From positions 124,001 through 188,000 of the forward strand of contig CARTDA010000003.1 in assembly GCA_949066965.1 (NCBI GenBank): a stretch of DNA of 64,000 nucleotides. The letters are read 5' to 3'. The DNA comes from COE1 sp949066965. Its GTDB lineage: Bacteria > Bacillota > Clostridia > Lachnospirales > Lachnospiraceae. Shown here in pieces: positions 8,401 through 17,321 of the stretch. A program made the translations under genes and the position numbers. The notes under the pieces are model-generated. The model did not search any database and had not been told where the DNA came from. It worked only from the letters and a program-made list of their open reading frames with translations. Position 1 is the first letter of the stretch; each line of letters begins with the position of its first letter.

Positions 8401-8425
8401 ATACCCCCATGTAAAACGGGGGTAT
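8401..8425 (-). other. Leader hairpin upstream of the HAD gene
   Basis: ATACCCCC (8401-8408) pairs perfectly with GGGGGTAT (8418-8425). On the minus strand it is followed by TTTTGG, about 55 bases before the HAD start. It lies between divergent genes, so it would end a short leader transcript of the HAD gene rather than serve a neighbour. Confidence 0.5.
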
Positions 8426-8550
8426 CCATATCTAGAATTTTCTTCCTTTGCCAACAGCTAATTTTAGTATAACATAACCGGACTACAAAGTCTATTAATT
8501 TTCTGATACCGGAAACACCGTTATTAAGAATAATTCTTTTTTTAGTTTGA

Positions 8551-8580
8551 TTGCAGTCAGCGGCTGCGGTATGTTATAAT
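8551..8580 (+). promoter_or_regulatory. Promoter of kduD
   Basis: TTGCAG (8551-8556) and TATAAT (8575-8580) are separated by 18 bases and precede the kduD start by 34 bases, leaving a short leader with an AAAGGA site. Confidence 0.65.
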
Positions 8581-8613
8581 GAAAAAAATAATTATACGAA
8601 AGGAATCAATACT

Positions 8614-9387
8614 ATGCCAAAGAATCTAAATATGTTCTCGCTCGAAGGAAAGACTGCCCTTGTGACAGGTGCCAACACAGGACTGGGACAGGGAATCTGT
8701 GTCGCCTATGCAGGCGCAGGTGCAAACGTCATCGGCGTTGCCAGACGCAGCTGTCGGGAAACAGCTGATAAAATCGCCGCCCTTGGAATTGAAGGAAAAC
8801 ATTTTACAGAGATTATCGCAGACCTCTCGGATATCAATGCAATCCAGCATGTCCTTTCAGAATCCGCAAAAACCGGACGTGTCGACATCCTTGTAAACAA
8901 TGCCGGAATCATCAAAAGATGTGATGCGGCAGACGTCTCCATAGAAGACTGGGATTCCGTCATCAACCTCAATGAAAAAACGGTATTTTTCCTCTCACAG
9001 GCATTTGCAAAAAACTGGATTGCCGATAACAAGGGCGGTAAAATCATCAACATCGCTTCCATGCTGAGCTATCAGGGCGGAATCCGCGTGCCTTCTTATA
9101 CAGCAAGCAAGAGCGCCGTGATGGGGATTACCAGGGCACTTGCCAATGAGTGGGCAAAATACAATATCAATGTCAATGCGATTGCCCCCGGCTATATGGC
9201 AACTAACAATACACAGAATCTAAGAAGTGACAAACAGAGAAGCGATGAAATTCTCAGCCGGATTCCCGCAGGACGCTGGGGAACGCCGGAGGACATCACG
9301 GGCGCTGCCATCTTCCTTGCTTCCGGTGCCTCCGATTATGTAAATGGCTTTACGCTCGCCGTCGACGGCGGATGGCTGGCAAGATGA
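8614..9387 (+). CDS. kduD: 2-deoxy-D-gluconate 3-dehydrogenase-like short-chain dehydrogenase
   Basis: The 257-residue protein has the SDR cofactor motif TGANTGLGQG (residues 18-27), NNAG, a catalytic serine in IASMLSYQGG, the YTASK active-site motif and a C-terminal GFTLAVDGGW. The MFSLEGKTALVTGANTGLGQ start and the RCDAADVS segment match KduD, which oxidises or reduces 2-deoxy-D-gluconate / 5-keto-4-deoxyuronate intermediates of pectin and uronate breakdown. The usual partner kduI is not adjacent, so a related uronate or sugar-acid dehydrogenase is possible. The ATG at 8614 follows AAAGGA by eight bases. The gene has its own promoter and ends at a very strong shared terminator. Confidence 0.82.
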   Translation: MPKNLNMFSLEGKTALVTGANTGLGQGICVAYAGAGANVIGVARRSCRETADKIAALGIEGKHFTEIIADLSDINAIQHVLSESAKTGRVDILVNNAGIIKRCDAADVSIEDWDSVINLNEKTVFFLSQAFAKNWIADNKGGKIINIASMLSYQGGIRVPSYTASKSAVMGITRALANEWAKYNINVNAIAPGYMATNNTQNLRSDKQRSDEILSRIPAGRWGTPEDITGAAIFLASGASDYVNGFTLAVDGGWLAR

Positions 9388-9405
9388 CGCATTGGAGACA
9401 TGCAT

Positions 9406-9453
9406 CAGGATATGAAAAAATCGAGTTTTCCCACTCGATTTTTTCATATCCTG
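9406..9453. terminator. 21-base-pair bidirectional terminator between kduD and lepB
   Basis: The arms 9406-9426 and 9433-9453 are perfectly complementary and flank a TTTCCC loop. Runs of A and T inside the stem give a U-tract in both directions. The right arm reaches up to the stop codon of lepB, so both convergent genes use it. Confidence 0.88.
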
Positions 9454-9966
9454 CTATTTTAACACTTTCATCTCCGGATAATATTCAAATTCCGCCTTCC
9501 CCACAATGTCATCTATGTGTACAAATTTATTCATCCAGTATCTGGAATCCCATGAGTTACTGCGGTTGTCGCCCATCATAAAATAACAGTCAGCAGGGAT
9601 GGAATACGGTCCAAAGTCTTCATAGAAAGCATTGTTGGTAAAATCCGTAATTTCCTTTCCGTCAATATACACCTTGCTGTCAATGCCTTCAATCTTTTCT
9701 CCCGGAAGTCCGATCACACGTTTTAAATACTTTGTTTTTCCGTCATCGGGATAGTAGAAGCAGACAATGTCTCCTCTCTGTGGCGTGTCATACAGATATG
9801 CTATTCGGTTGATTACAATCCTGCTTCCCGCCATTACGGTTCCTTCCATGGAGCCTGTCGGCACCAGTGCGCTCGCAACGACATAATTCTTTAATCCGAA
9901 CGCGACTGCGAGGGCTAGCAGAATCAGTTTTGACCATTCATATACTCCTCTTATAACCTTCTTCAT
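9454..9966 (-). CDS. lepB: Signal peptidase I
   Basis: The 170-residue enzyme is the short Gram-positive type with one N-terminal membrane helix (about residues 12-31). The catalytic serine is in PTGSME (Ser39) and the general-base lysine in YLKRVIG (Lys82). The C-terminal MMGDNRSNSWDSRYW box is conserved. It removes signal peptides from secreted preproteins on the outer face of the membrane. The ATG at 9966 follows GGGAAAGG at a good spacing; an upstream in-frame start at 10002 would add 12 residues and overlap the preceding small gene. It is likely co-transcribed with that small membrane protein. Confidence 0.93.
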   Translation of the reverse strand: MKKVIRGVYEWSKLILLALAVAFGLKNYVVASALVPTGSMEGTVMAGSRIVINRIAYLYDTPQRGDIVCFYYPDDGKTKYLKRVIGLPGEKIEGIDSKVYIDGKEITDFTNNAFYEDFGPYSIPADCYFMMGDNRSNSWDSRYWMNKFVHIDDIVGKAEFEYYPEMKVLK

Positions 9967-9985
9967 ACATTGAACCTTTCCCAAC

Positions 9986-10192
9986 TCAGACAAACCTGCC
10001 AAAAAACAGCCAGATTACCAGCAAAAAGAACCCGATTACCAGCAATAATGCAGGAATAAACACAAGAAACGCCGCTATCAGCATAGCCGGACGGTCCGTT
10101 TTTTCAAGCTCGACACCCTCCATCTGTTCCTCAAACTCAGCCTCTGATTTCTCCACATCCAGCACACGTTTTATCTTGTTATTAAAAAACAT
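9986..10192 (-). CDS. Small single-pass membrane protein
   Basis: This 68-residue protein has an acidic, hydrophilic first half (residues 1-36) and a long hydrophobic C-terminal half (about 37-66), which could span the membrane once or as a hairpin. It is preceded by GGGGG six bases before the ATG and ends 19 bases before lepB, in the gap between the opp operon and lepB. I do not recognise a family. The strong ribosome binding site and the tight packing support it being real. Confidence 0.65.
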   Translation of the reverse strand: MFFNNKIKRVLDVEKSEAEFEEQMEGVELEKTDRPAMLIAAFLVFIPALLLVIGFFLLVIWLFFGRFV

Positions 10193-10216
10193 ACCGCACC
10201 CCCACTTCAGTGCTCC

Positions 10217-11224
10217 TTATTTTTCCAGCGGATAATGGCACGCTACCATATGATTATTCCCCATATCCGTCATCACAGGCACTTCTTTTTTGCACTTTTC
10301 CTGGCACCTGTAGCATCTTGTGTGGAATTTGCAGCCTGTCGGCGGATTGACAGGGCTGGGGATATCACCCTCTAACAGGATTCTGTCACGCTTCTTGTCA
10401 TTTACATCCGTCGTCGGTATCGCTGACAGCAGCGCATTCGTGTAGGGATGCAATGTCCGGTCAAACAGCTCTTCCGTGCTTGCCAGCTCCACAAGATTTC
10501 CCAGATACATGACACCGATTCGGTCACTGATATACTTCACTACACTCAGGTCGTGTGTAATAAACAAATATGTGAGATGCTCCTGCTCCTTTAAATCCGA
10601 TAACAGGTTCAAAATTTGTGACTGTATCGAAACATCCAGTGCCGATACCGCCTCGTCACAGACTACAAAACGCGGCTTCAGCGCAAGGCTTCTCGCAATA
10701 CCGATTCTCTGACGCTGCCCGCCGGAAAACTGGTGCGGATAGCGCCCAAACATATAGGTATCAAGCCCGCACTTTTTCATCACATCCATGACATAATCGC
10801 GCAGCGCCGTATCACCCTTTTTATAAATACCATGCGCTGTCAGCCCCTCCCCGATTATCTGCCCTGCCGTCATTTTGGGATTCAGGGAGGAATATGGATC
10901 CTGGAAAATAAGCTGCATTTCGCGCCGCAGTGCACGAAGCTTCTCAGCCGGCTGTTCCTTTAAATTTATCATTTCTCCGTCTTTTTCAAAAAAAATGTCA
11001 CCATGTGTCTGAGGATAAAGCTGTAAAATAGTTCTGCCAAACGTGGATTTGCCACATCCGGATTCTCCTACAAGTCCCAGCGTTTCCCCCTCGTAAATGT
11101 CCAGTGAAATTCCGTCATTCGCCTTGACATATTTCTGCTCTTCACGAAAACTTGATTTTTTGACAGGAAAATATTGTTTGATATCGCGAATGCTAATCAG
11201 TACTTTTTTATTTTCAGTCTGCAT
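10217..11224 (-). CDS. oppF: Oligopeptide ABC transporter ATP-binding protein
   Basis: The 335-residue ATPase has Walker A GLVGESGCGKST, Q-loop LIFQDPYSSLNP, signature FSGGQRQR, Walker B FVVCDEAVSALD and the switch histidine in ITHDLSVV. It ends with the oligopeptide/dipeptide transporter C-terminal domain, including the cysteine-rich GCKFHTRCYRCQEKC segment. It pairs with OppD to energise peptide import. The ATG at 11224 follows GGAGG by five bases and overlaps the oppD stop region by 11 bases, indicating translational coupling. It is the last gene of oppABCDF. Confidence 0.93.
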   Translation of the reverse strand: MQTENKKVLISIRDIKQYFPVKKSSFREEQKYVKANDGISLDIYEGETLGLVGESGCGKSTFGRTILQLYPQTHGDIFFEKDGEMINLKEQPAEKLRALRREMQLIFQDPYSSLNPKMTAGQIIGEGLTAHGIYKKGDTALRDYVMDVMKKCGLDTYMFGRYPHQFSGGQRQRIGIARSLALKPRFVVCDEAVSALDVSIQSQILNLLSDLKEQEHLTYLFITHDLSVVKYISDRIGVMYLGNLVELASTEELFDRTLHPYTNALLSAIPTTDVNDKKRDRILLEGDIPSPVNPPTGCKFHTRCYRCQEKCKKEVPVMTDMGNNHMVACHYPLEK

Positions 11225-12233
11225 GTTGTCCTCCATTCTGAAGGGGTGTTTCCTTCCTGACAGCCTTTTTGGCATAGAAACATCTTACCTGATGATTTGC
11301 TTCCACCTCAAGGAGTTCTGGTTCCTCCTCCATACATTTTTTCGTACAGTATTTACAGCGCGGTGCAAACTTACATCCTTTCGGTAGGTAAAGCGGGTTA
11401 GGCACTGCACCGTCAATCGGGTCAAGCCGGACTCCTTTCGGGGTATCCAGTCTTGGAATGGAAATCATCAGTCCCTCTGTATATGGATGAGAATACACGC
11501 CGTCCGTAAAGATTGTTTTTGCATCTGCCATCTCGACAACCTGTCCGCAATACATCACGGCAACCTTGTCCGCCATTTCATTAATGACACCGAGGTCATG
11601 CGTGATAAACAAAATCGCTGTTCCCATCTTTTCCTTCAAATCATTCATCAGCTTCAAAATCTGTGCCTGAATGGTAACATCAAGCGCAGTGGTCGGCTCG
11701 TCTGCAATCAGAAGCTTTGGCTTGCACGCAAGCGCCATCGCAATCATGACACGCTGCCGCATACCGCCGGAAAGCTGGAACGGATACTGCTTTGCCACAC
11801 GCTCAGGATTTGGAATTTTGACTTCCGAGAGCATATGTACCGCTTCTGCCTTTGCCTGTTTTTTTGTCATCCCCTGATGCACACGGAATACTTCACCAAT
11901 CTGCTTCTCTATTGTAAACACCGGATTGAGCGATGTCATCGGTTCCTGAAAAATAACGGATATCTCATTTCCCCTGATTGCATACATCTCTTTCTGCGAA
12001 CAGTTTACCACGTCCTTGCCGTTAAACGTGATGGTACCGCCCTCAACATAACCGTTTCCATCCAAAAGCTTTAATATACTCATGGCAGAAACACTTTTTC
12101 CGCTGCCACTTTCACCTACAATTCCAAGCGTCTCCCCCGGCTCCAATGAATAGGTGACATCATTGACTGCTTTTACCACACCGCGCTTCGTCTTAAAAAA
12201 AGTCCGCAGATGCTTCACTTCCAGTAAACTCAT
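11214..12233 (-). CDS. oppD: Oligopeptide ABC transporter ATP-binding protein
   Basis: The 339-residue ATPase has Walker A GIVGESGSGKSV, FQEPMTSLNP, signature LSGGMRQR, Walker B LLIADEPTTALD and the ITHDLG switch. It also has the family C-terminal domain with a cysteine cluster (GCKFAPRCKYCTKKC), as in the Fe-S-binding Opp/Dpp ATPases. It is the OppD partner of the following OppF. An AGGTGG site lies six bases before the ATG, and the gene starts nine bases after oppC. Confidence 0.94.
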   Translation of the reverse strand: MSLLEVKHLRTFFKTKRGVVKAVNDVTYSLEPGETLGIVGESGSGKSVSAMSILKLLDGNGYVEGGTITFNGKDVVNCSQKEMYAIRGNEISVIFQEPMTSLNPVFTIEKQIGEVFRVHQGMTKKQAKAEAVHMLSEVKIPNPERVAKQYPFQLSGGMRQRVMIAMALACKPKLLIADEPTTALDVTIQAQILKLMNDLKEKMGTAILFITHDLGVINEMADKVAVMYCGQVVEMADAKTIFTDGVYSHPYTEGLMISIPRLDTPKGVRLDPIDGAVPNPLYLPKGCKFAPRCKYCTKKCMEEEPELLEVEANHQVRCFYAKKAVRKETPLQNGGQHAD

Positions 12234-12241
12234 ACAACCAC

Positions 12242-14032
12242 CTACCTTTCCTTGGACTTAGGATCTACGGCATCCCGCAGACCGTCGCCGATACAGTTGA
12301 TACTAATCGTACTGATTGCCAGAACGATAGACGGGAATACCCATCTCCACCAGTACTTTTCAATTACTGTGGCATTTCTGGCACTGTTTAGCATATTTCC
12401 CCACGTCGCATTCGGTTCTGTTACACCGAAACCAATAAACGACAGCGATGATTCCGTCAGCATACAGGTTGCGAAATCCAGCGTCGCATTGACAATAATA
12501 ACCGTGATAACATTTGGTAAAATATGGCGGAAAATAATTCCCCATTCCTTAACGCCAAGCGCCTTTGCCGCGGTAACAAACTCCTGCTCTCTTTCCGCCA
12601 GGACACTGCCTCGCACCAGTCTTGCGATACCAGGCCATGAAAGAAATCCCAGAATCACCATAATCATAATAATTCGCTGTGTCTCTGTAATACTGTTTCC
12701 AATAATTGCCGACAAGATAATGGCAAACGGCAAAAATGGCAAAGAAGACACGATTTCGGTCAGACGCATCATGATATTGTCAACTTTTCCACCCTTATAC
12801 CCTGACACACCGCCAACCACAACACCAATAATAGTGGAAATGATAACGGCAATCGCACCAACTGTCATTGTCATACGCCCGCCTTTAAGCAGTCGCCGGA
12901 ATACGTCACGCCCCAAATCGTCCGTTCCCATCACATATCCGTCAAGCCCCCAGCTGTACACCGTATTGCTCTCGCCAATCGCATAATTTCCATAGTATCC
13001 GGCGCTGATTTTTTTCACTGGTTCCTGAATTGACGGAACTTGATCCTGTCCGAATGTGCTGTCTCCCCATGAGACAACAGAACCGTCATCAAGGAGAACC
13101 GTATAATGATATCGTCCCCCCTCGATAGCCTTTACATGTCCCTGAATTTCCTCCGGAACATCACATGTCTTCTTGATATTATTTCCCCATGCATAAACAC
13201 GACCATCCTCTGTAACCGCAGCTACACTCTCATCTGACATTGCCATGTCGACCGCATGCCCCGCCACGCCATCAGGAATCTTCGCGTATGATGTCGCCTT
13301 TTTTGTAAGCGGAACCACTTCCTTTGAATCGGTAAGCGCAATAACAATATCATTGTTCGCATCAAATGACGTAATATGTCCCTGAACCCCATCCGGGAAT
13401 CTGATATCGACAATGTAACTGTTTCCCCAGCTGTAAAGCCTGCCCTTGTCCGTAAGTGCGAGTGACATCTGATAGCCTGCATAGACTTTCACAGGTTTCT
13501 CTCCCATGCGAAGCTCAACAGGAATCGCCTCTAGTCCCATACGGTCATTGCCCCATGTAATCACTTCATCATTCTCATTTATGGCAAGAATATGGTCAAG
13601 TCCTGCCGACACCTGTGTCAGCTTTCCCATATCCTTTGGAAGCTTTTTCAGCTTGTCTGTCGGAAAATTCCCCCATTCATAGACATGCCCTTCGTTATCG
13701 ATACCAACAGAAAATGTGCTTCCAAGACTAAGCTGTCCGGCATCTGACGAAAGTGCCTTTGGTACTTTAAGCATACCAAATCCAGGGGACACATTTGACT
13801 GCGTCACATCTTGATAGTACACATCTATCGGATAGAATATTGGCAGTATCATACAGCAGGCAAATATAAACAGAAAACAGAAAACACCTACCATGGCAAT
13901 TTTATCCTTAATGAAACTGAAAAATACCATCTGTATCGGAGTCAGTACTGCTTCCTGTTCCTCTGACATCATACCGCCTACAAGCATTCGCTGCGTCGCT
14001 TTTGCCATAGTGGATTTCTTATTTTTTTTCAT
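12242..14032 (-). CDS. oppC: OppC-type permease with an inserted seven-repeat RCC1-like beta-propeller
   Basis: This 596-residue permease is about twice the usual OppC length. Residues 46-67 form the first membrane helix. The family signature GTDDLGRDVF starts at 369 and is followed by the normal core with the cytoplasmic EAA loop (EREQEFVTAAKALGVKEWGIIFRHILPN). Between them, residues 101-363 contain seven repeats of about 40 residues. Six end in a WG-type tryptophan-glycine pair (positions 120, 160, 202, 282, 322, 361); one (near 240) is degenerate. This is the RCC1 pattern, and seven copies would close a propeller. By topology it would lie outside the membrane, next to the lipoprotein OppA. 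The reading frame is intact and flanked by correctly spaced oppB and oppD, so it is not an assembly join. The propeller may help dock OppA, bind cell wall or select peptides; these are inferences. Confidence 0.92.
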   Translation of the reverse strand: MKKNKKSTMAKATQRMLVGGMMSEEQEAVLTPIQMVFFSFIKDKIAMVGVFCFLFIFACCMILPIFYPIDVYYQDVTQSNVSPGFGMLKVPKALSSDAGQLSLGSTFSVGIDNEGHVYEWGNFPTDKLKKLPKDMGKLTQVSAGLDHILAINENDEVITWGNDRMGLEAIPVELRMGEKPVKVYAGYQMSLALTDKGRLYSWGNSYIVDIRFPDGVQGHITSFDANNDIVIALTDSKEVVPLTKKATSYAKIPDGVAGHAVDMAMSDESVAAVTEDGRVYAWGNNIKKTCDVPEEIQGHVKAIEGGRYHYTVLLDDGSVVSWGDSTFGQDQVPSIQEPVKKISAGYYGNYAIGESNTVYSWGLDGYVMGTDDLGRDVFRRLLKGGRMTMTVGAIAVIISTIIGVVVGGVSGYKGGKVDNIMMRLTEIVSSLPFLPFAIILSAIIGNSITETQRIIMIMVILGFLSWPGIARLVRGSVLAEREQEFVTAAKALGVKEWGIIFRHILPNVITVIIVNATLDFATCMLTESSLSFIGFGVTEPNATWGNMLNSARNATVIEKYWWRWVFPSIVLAISTISINCIGDGLRDAVDPKSKER

Positions 14033-14051
14033 ATATACTTTCCACCTTTCC

Positions 14052-15035
14052 TTAGTTTTCCAGTTTCACCCTTGGATCCACAAGAGTATATGCAATGTCC
14101 ATCAGAACATTTCCGGCAAGCGACAAAATAACATAAAACATCTGCATCGCAAGTACGACAGAGAAATCTCTCTGATTCAGTCCCGAAATCATCATCTTGC
14201 CAAGACCATCCCATACAAAGATCGTCTCGATTACAACAGATCCGCCAAACAATCCGATAAGCCACCATGTCGTCACGGTTACCACCGGTATCAATGCGTT
14301 GCGGAATGCGTGTACATAAATTACCACTTTTTCACGCAATCCTTTCGAGCGCGCCGTCCTAATATAATCCATGCGAAGCGCCTCAATCATAGAAGCCCTC
14401 ACATAGCGCGTGATACTTCCTATTCCCCCAACCGACATGACAAGAACAGGGAGTGCCATATGTTTTGCCATGTCTACAAACATCTCAAAATCAGTTCCTG
14501 TAAATCCTGCAGTCCTGACACCGCTAATCGGAAAAAGCGGAATACGTATTGCAAATACATAGATGGCAAGCAGTGCAATGACGAAACTCGGTATACTGTA
14601 TCCGACAATCGTCACAACCTGTACTACTTTATCTAAAATACTGTTTTTCTTAACCGCCGTGGTAATACCAAGGGGTATGGAAATCATAAATACCAGAATC
14701 ATTGAAAATATATTTAAAAGCACCGTGTTGCGCATCGGCACACCGATGACATCTTTCACAGGTCTCCTGTATTCAGTGGAATAGCCAAAATCACCCCTGA
14801 GCATATTGGTAATCCATTTCACATACTGCACAGGAATGGGCTTGTCAAGTCCAAGCATCTCTCTCATATTATCATACTGCTGCTGATAAACTTCCGGCTT
14901 TATATTGCCCTGCATCATCATCTTCACCGGATCACCCGGCATTGCCTTATAAATGGCAAACATTAAAATGGAAATGATAAAAAATACAAATATAATGTAA
15001 ACCAATCTTTTTAATAAAAATCTTCCAGTCCGCAT
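14052..15035 (-). CDS. oppB: Oligopeptide ABC transporter permease
   Basis: The 327-residue protein is a standard OppB/DppB permease: an N-terminal helix (YIIFVFFIISILMFAIYKAM), an outward loop of about 70 residues, five further helices, and the EAA loop RTARSKGLREKVVIYVHAFRNALIP that contacts the ATPases. The C-terminus ENVLMD-like region and VDPRVKL are typical. AGGAGG lies nine bases before the ATG. It follows oppA after a stable intercistronic hairpin and is separated by 19 bases from oppC. Confidence 0.95.
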   Translation of the reverse strand: MRTGRFLLKRLVYIIFVFFIISILMFAIYKAMPGDPVKMMMQGNIKPEVYQQQYDNMREMLGLDKPIPVQYVKWITNMLRGDFGYSTEYRRPVKDVIGVPMRNTVLLNIFSMILVFMISIPLGITTAVKKNSILDKVVQVVTIVGYSIPSFVIALLAIYVFAIRIPLFPISGVRTAGFTGTDFEMFVDMAKHMALPVLVMSVGGIGSITRYVRASMIEALRMDYIRTARSKGLREKVVIYVHAFRNALIPVVTVTTWWLIGLFGGSVVIETIFVWDGLGKMMISGLNQRDFSVVLAMQMFYVILSLAGNVLMDIAYTLVDPRVKLEN

Positions 15036-15060
15036 ATTAGGAGTCCTCCTATTTTTATTA

Positions 15061-15097
15061 ATAATAGGGAAGTACCATTTACATACTTCCCTATTAT
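15061..15097 (-). terminator. Intercistronic hairpin between oppA and oppB
   Basis: A 14-base perfect stem (15061-15074 with 15084-15097) lies between the oppA stop and the oppB ribosome binding site. It lacks a clean U-tract on the minus strand, so it probably acts as a partial terminator or RNA-stabilising stem. That would give more OppA than permease, as is usual for such operons. Confidence 0.7.
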
Positions 15098-15144
15098 CAT
15101 TTTATGCTTAATGTGTAATGCCTTTTATTCGTAACAGTAACCTT

Positions 15145-17091
15145 TTATTCTTCTACCCATGCCTCAGTTACGGCAGCACTCCAGTCCCAGATAGATGAAG
15201 TATCCCAGTCATGAACCTTATTGGCATAAAAATCATGATACTCATTTGAGTAAAGAGGAATCACTGGCAGCTTCTCATTCCATGTCTTCTGGAATGTACG
15301 CCATGCGTCAAGCCATGTCTCATTGTCGTCAAAAGGAATTGCCTTTAAAGCTACCGCTGACGCTTCAAGCTCCTCGTCTCTAATCCAGCTAGAGTTATAG
15401 CCGTTGCCCATCCACTTATCATCACATGAATAATAGTACCACGGTGAATGCTGCAGAGAGAAACCTGTCGCAAGATTGTACATATTATATACAGTCTCAC
15501 CCTGATGATCCATAGCTGTCAAAAGTGTCGGGAAATCTGTTGTGGTAGTCTTCAGCTCCATACCCGCTTCCTTCATTGCCTCCGGAAGCATTGTGCTGAG
15601 CAGTTCTGATACCGGGTTCTCATCAGTGCTGCACCACTGGATTTCAAGTGGCTTAAGCTCTCCATCTACTTCTTTGTAACGTGTTCCGTCGCCGTCTTTG
15701 TACTCGCCGCCATCCTTATTGAGTGTCCATCCGTCAGCTGCAAGCACTTCCTTTGCTTTTTCAATGTCTTTATCATAAGTATTTAAGTTCTCGTCAATCC
15801 AGTCTTTGGAATCAAGGTATTCCCACTGTGCAAGTCCATACTCGCCATGAACTACAGTTGCATATCCTCCACTATACTGTCTTGCAAACTCATTTCTGTC
15901 AAGACAGTATGCGACTGCCTGACGTACACTCTGAGAGTCTGTCGGGAACTGTGAACAGTCAAAACGGAGCAGTCCGTATCCTGAACGGAAATATGTGTGC
16001 TTCTGTACAAGCCCTTCCTCTACAAGATCAAGTCCCGGTTCAATTCCCTCTGCCTCACCGATTTCAAATAACAGATCTACTGTTCCAGCCTTCAATTCGT
16101 TAATCTGTGTCTCGCTTTTTACAGTCTTGATAATCAACGTTTTGATCATCGGCTTAATTCCGGCATAATTGCCGACATAATTCTCATTTACCTCAAATGT
16201 ACCCTGTCTGCTTGACGCATCATAGCTCACGAGCTTGTATGGTCCACATGTTACCTGCGGATTATAGCGGTAACCAGTGTCAGGATCACCAATCGTCTTT
16301 AAGAGCACGTCTGTTGTAAAGTCTCCTGTAATCGCTGCACCTTCTTCTGAGTCCTCAATATCACACCCAGGTGCAATGACTGCGATTGGTCTGGGCGTTA
16401 CAGAAGCATAGGCAAGGTCATAGTGGTATGGAAGCTCGTCCGCCTTGACTGTGACAGAGAATGTCTTGTCATCAATCAGATGCACACCCTTGAGTGCCTT
16501 TGTGTCACCGGCGTTGAATTCATCATAGCCCTCCAAGTATGTATATCTCGTTGCACTGTAATTATCCACTCCCATCATTTCCGGTGAGGACTCAAGCAGC
16601 ATGGCAAATGCATAATCCTTTGCAGTGACAACAGAGTTATCACTCCACATAAGGCCATCATTTAATGTGATTGTGAATGTCTTTGTACCATCCTCATTAT
16701 CTGCTGTATTCAAATCTGCGACAACCATAGGGTCAGTAATCCACTCACCCTCTTTTGTCGTGACAACTGTAGTATAACCATGTAAAACATTCTCGGTTAT
16801 CTTATAGTTTGTGGCGCTGCTGTTGTATACAGGATCATAAAAATCCTGCTCCAGATCTGTTATTGCACCGAGTACCAGCTGTCCCTGAGGCGTTGTAGGC
16901 CTCTCTCCGGCCTGTGTGCTGTCAGCCGCTTCTGTTGAAGGTTCCTCTGCATCATCCGTTCCGGCAGATGTCTCTGTCTGCGGCGCTGCATCTTCGTTGT
17001 TTGTGACCGCACCATCATCACTGCCTCCACATGCTGTCAGTGAGACAAGCATTGAAGAGGCCAAAAGTACGGACAGTAACTTTCTTTTCAT
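15145..17091 (-). CDS. oppA: Oligopeptide-binding lipoprotein
   Basis: The 648-residue protein begins with a lipoprotein signal peptide whose lipobox is LTAC (cysteine near residue 21). An acidic, Thr/Glu/Ala-rich linker to about residue 70 comes next, then an SBP_bac_5-type solute-binding domain (segments GPYKLVSYD and VRQAVAYCLDRNEFA are family-like). It would capture peptides outside the membrane and pass them to OppBC. Start and ribosome binding site (AAAGGAGG) are clear. The gene follows a long structured leader with a terminator and is the first gene of oppABCDF. Confidence 0.93.
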   Translation of the reverse strand: MKRKLLSVLLASSMLVSLTACGGSDDGAVTNNEDAAPQTETSAGTDDAEEPSTEAADSTQAGERPTTPQGQLVLGAITDLEQDFYDPVYNSSATNYKITENVLHGYTTVVTTKEGEWITDPMVVADLNTADNEDGTKTFTITLNDGLMWSDNSVVTAKDYAFAMLLESSPEMMGVDNYSATRYTYLEGYDEFNAGDTKALKGVHLIDDKTFSVTVKADELPYHYDLAYASVTPRPIAVIAPGCDIEDSEEGAAITGDFTTDVLLKTIGDPDTGYRYNPQVTCGPYKLVSYDASSRQGTFEVNENYVGNYAGIKPMIKTLIIKTVKSETQINELKAGTVDLLFEIGEAEGIEPGLDLVEEGLVQKHTYFRSGYGLLRFDCSQFPTDSQSVRQAVAYCLDRNEFARQYSGGYATVVHGEYGLAQWEYLDSKDWIDENLNTYDKDIEKAKEVLAADGWTLNKDGGEYKDGDGTRYKEVDGELKPLEIQWCSTDENPVSELLSTMLPEAMKEAGMELKTTTTDFPTLLTAMDHQGETVYNMYNLATGFSLQHSPWYYYSCDDKWMGNGYNSSWIRDEELEASAVALKAIPFDDNETWLDAWRTFQKTWNEKLPVIPLYSNEYHDFYANKVHDWDTSSIWDWSAAVTEAWVEE

Positions 17092-17209
17092 AATGTTTCC
17101 TCCTTTAAGAAATTTTTATGTAACTACTCTTGTCTTCATAGCTACTGTTTTGAATCTATATAAATACCAATCAAGGCATCTATACCAGTACTGCACTTAT
17201 GTATGCATA

Positions 17210-17256
17210 TTTTAAAAAATAAAAAGTGCACATGAACGCCTTTGTTCACTGCACTT
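17210..17256 (-). terminator. Intrinsic terminator in the opp leader
   Basis: AAGTGCA (17250-17256 as read on the minus strand) pairs with TGCACTT (17224-17230), with an inner TGAAC/GTTCA stem. On the minus strand the stem runs straight into TTTTTATTTTTT. It lies about 120 bases before the oppA start and well after the promoter, so it would stop transcription in the leader unless prevented. Confidence 0.8.
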
Positions 17257-17268
17257 ACTTACCATTTA

Positions 17269-17307
17269 ATATAAGCATGTGCCCCTCATGCTAAAATATG
17301 CTTATAT
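17269..17307 (-). promoter_or_regulatory. Switch-like hairpin in the opp leader
   Basis: On the minus strand ATATAAGCAT can pair with ATGCTTATAT (10 bases, arms 17298-17307 and 17269-17278). An internal AGCATG can instead pair with the same CATGCT, so two exclusive folds are possible. It sits between the promoter and the leader terminator. I do not recognise a known riboswitch class. Confidence 0.5.
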
Positions 17308-17321
17308 TTACGACATATTTA

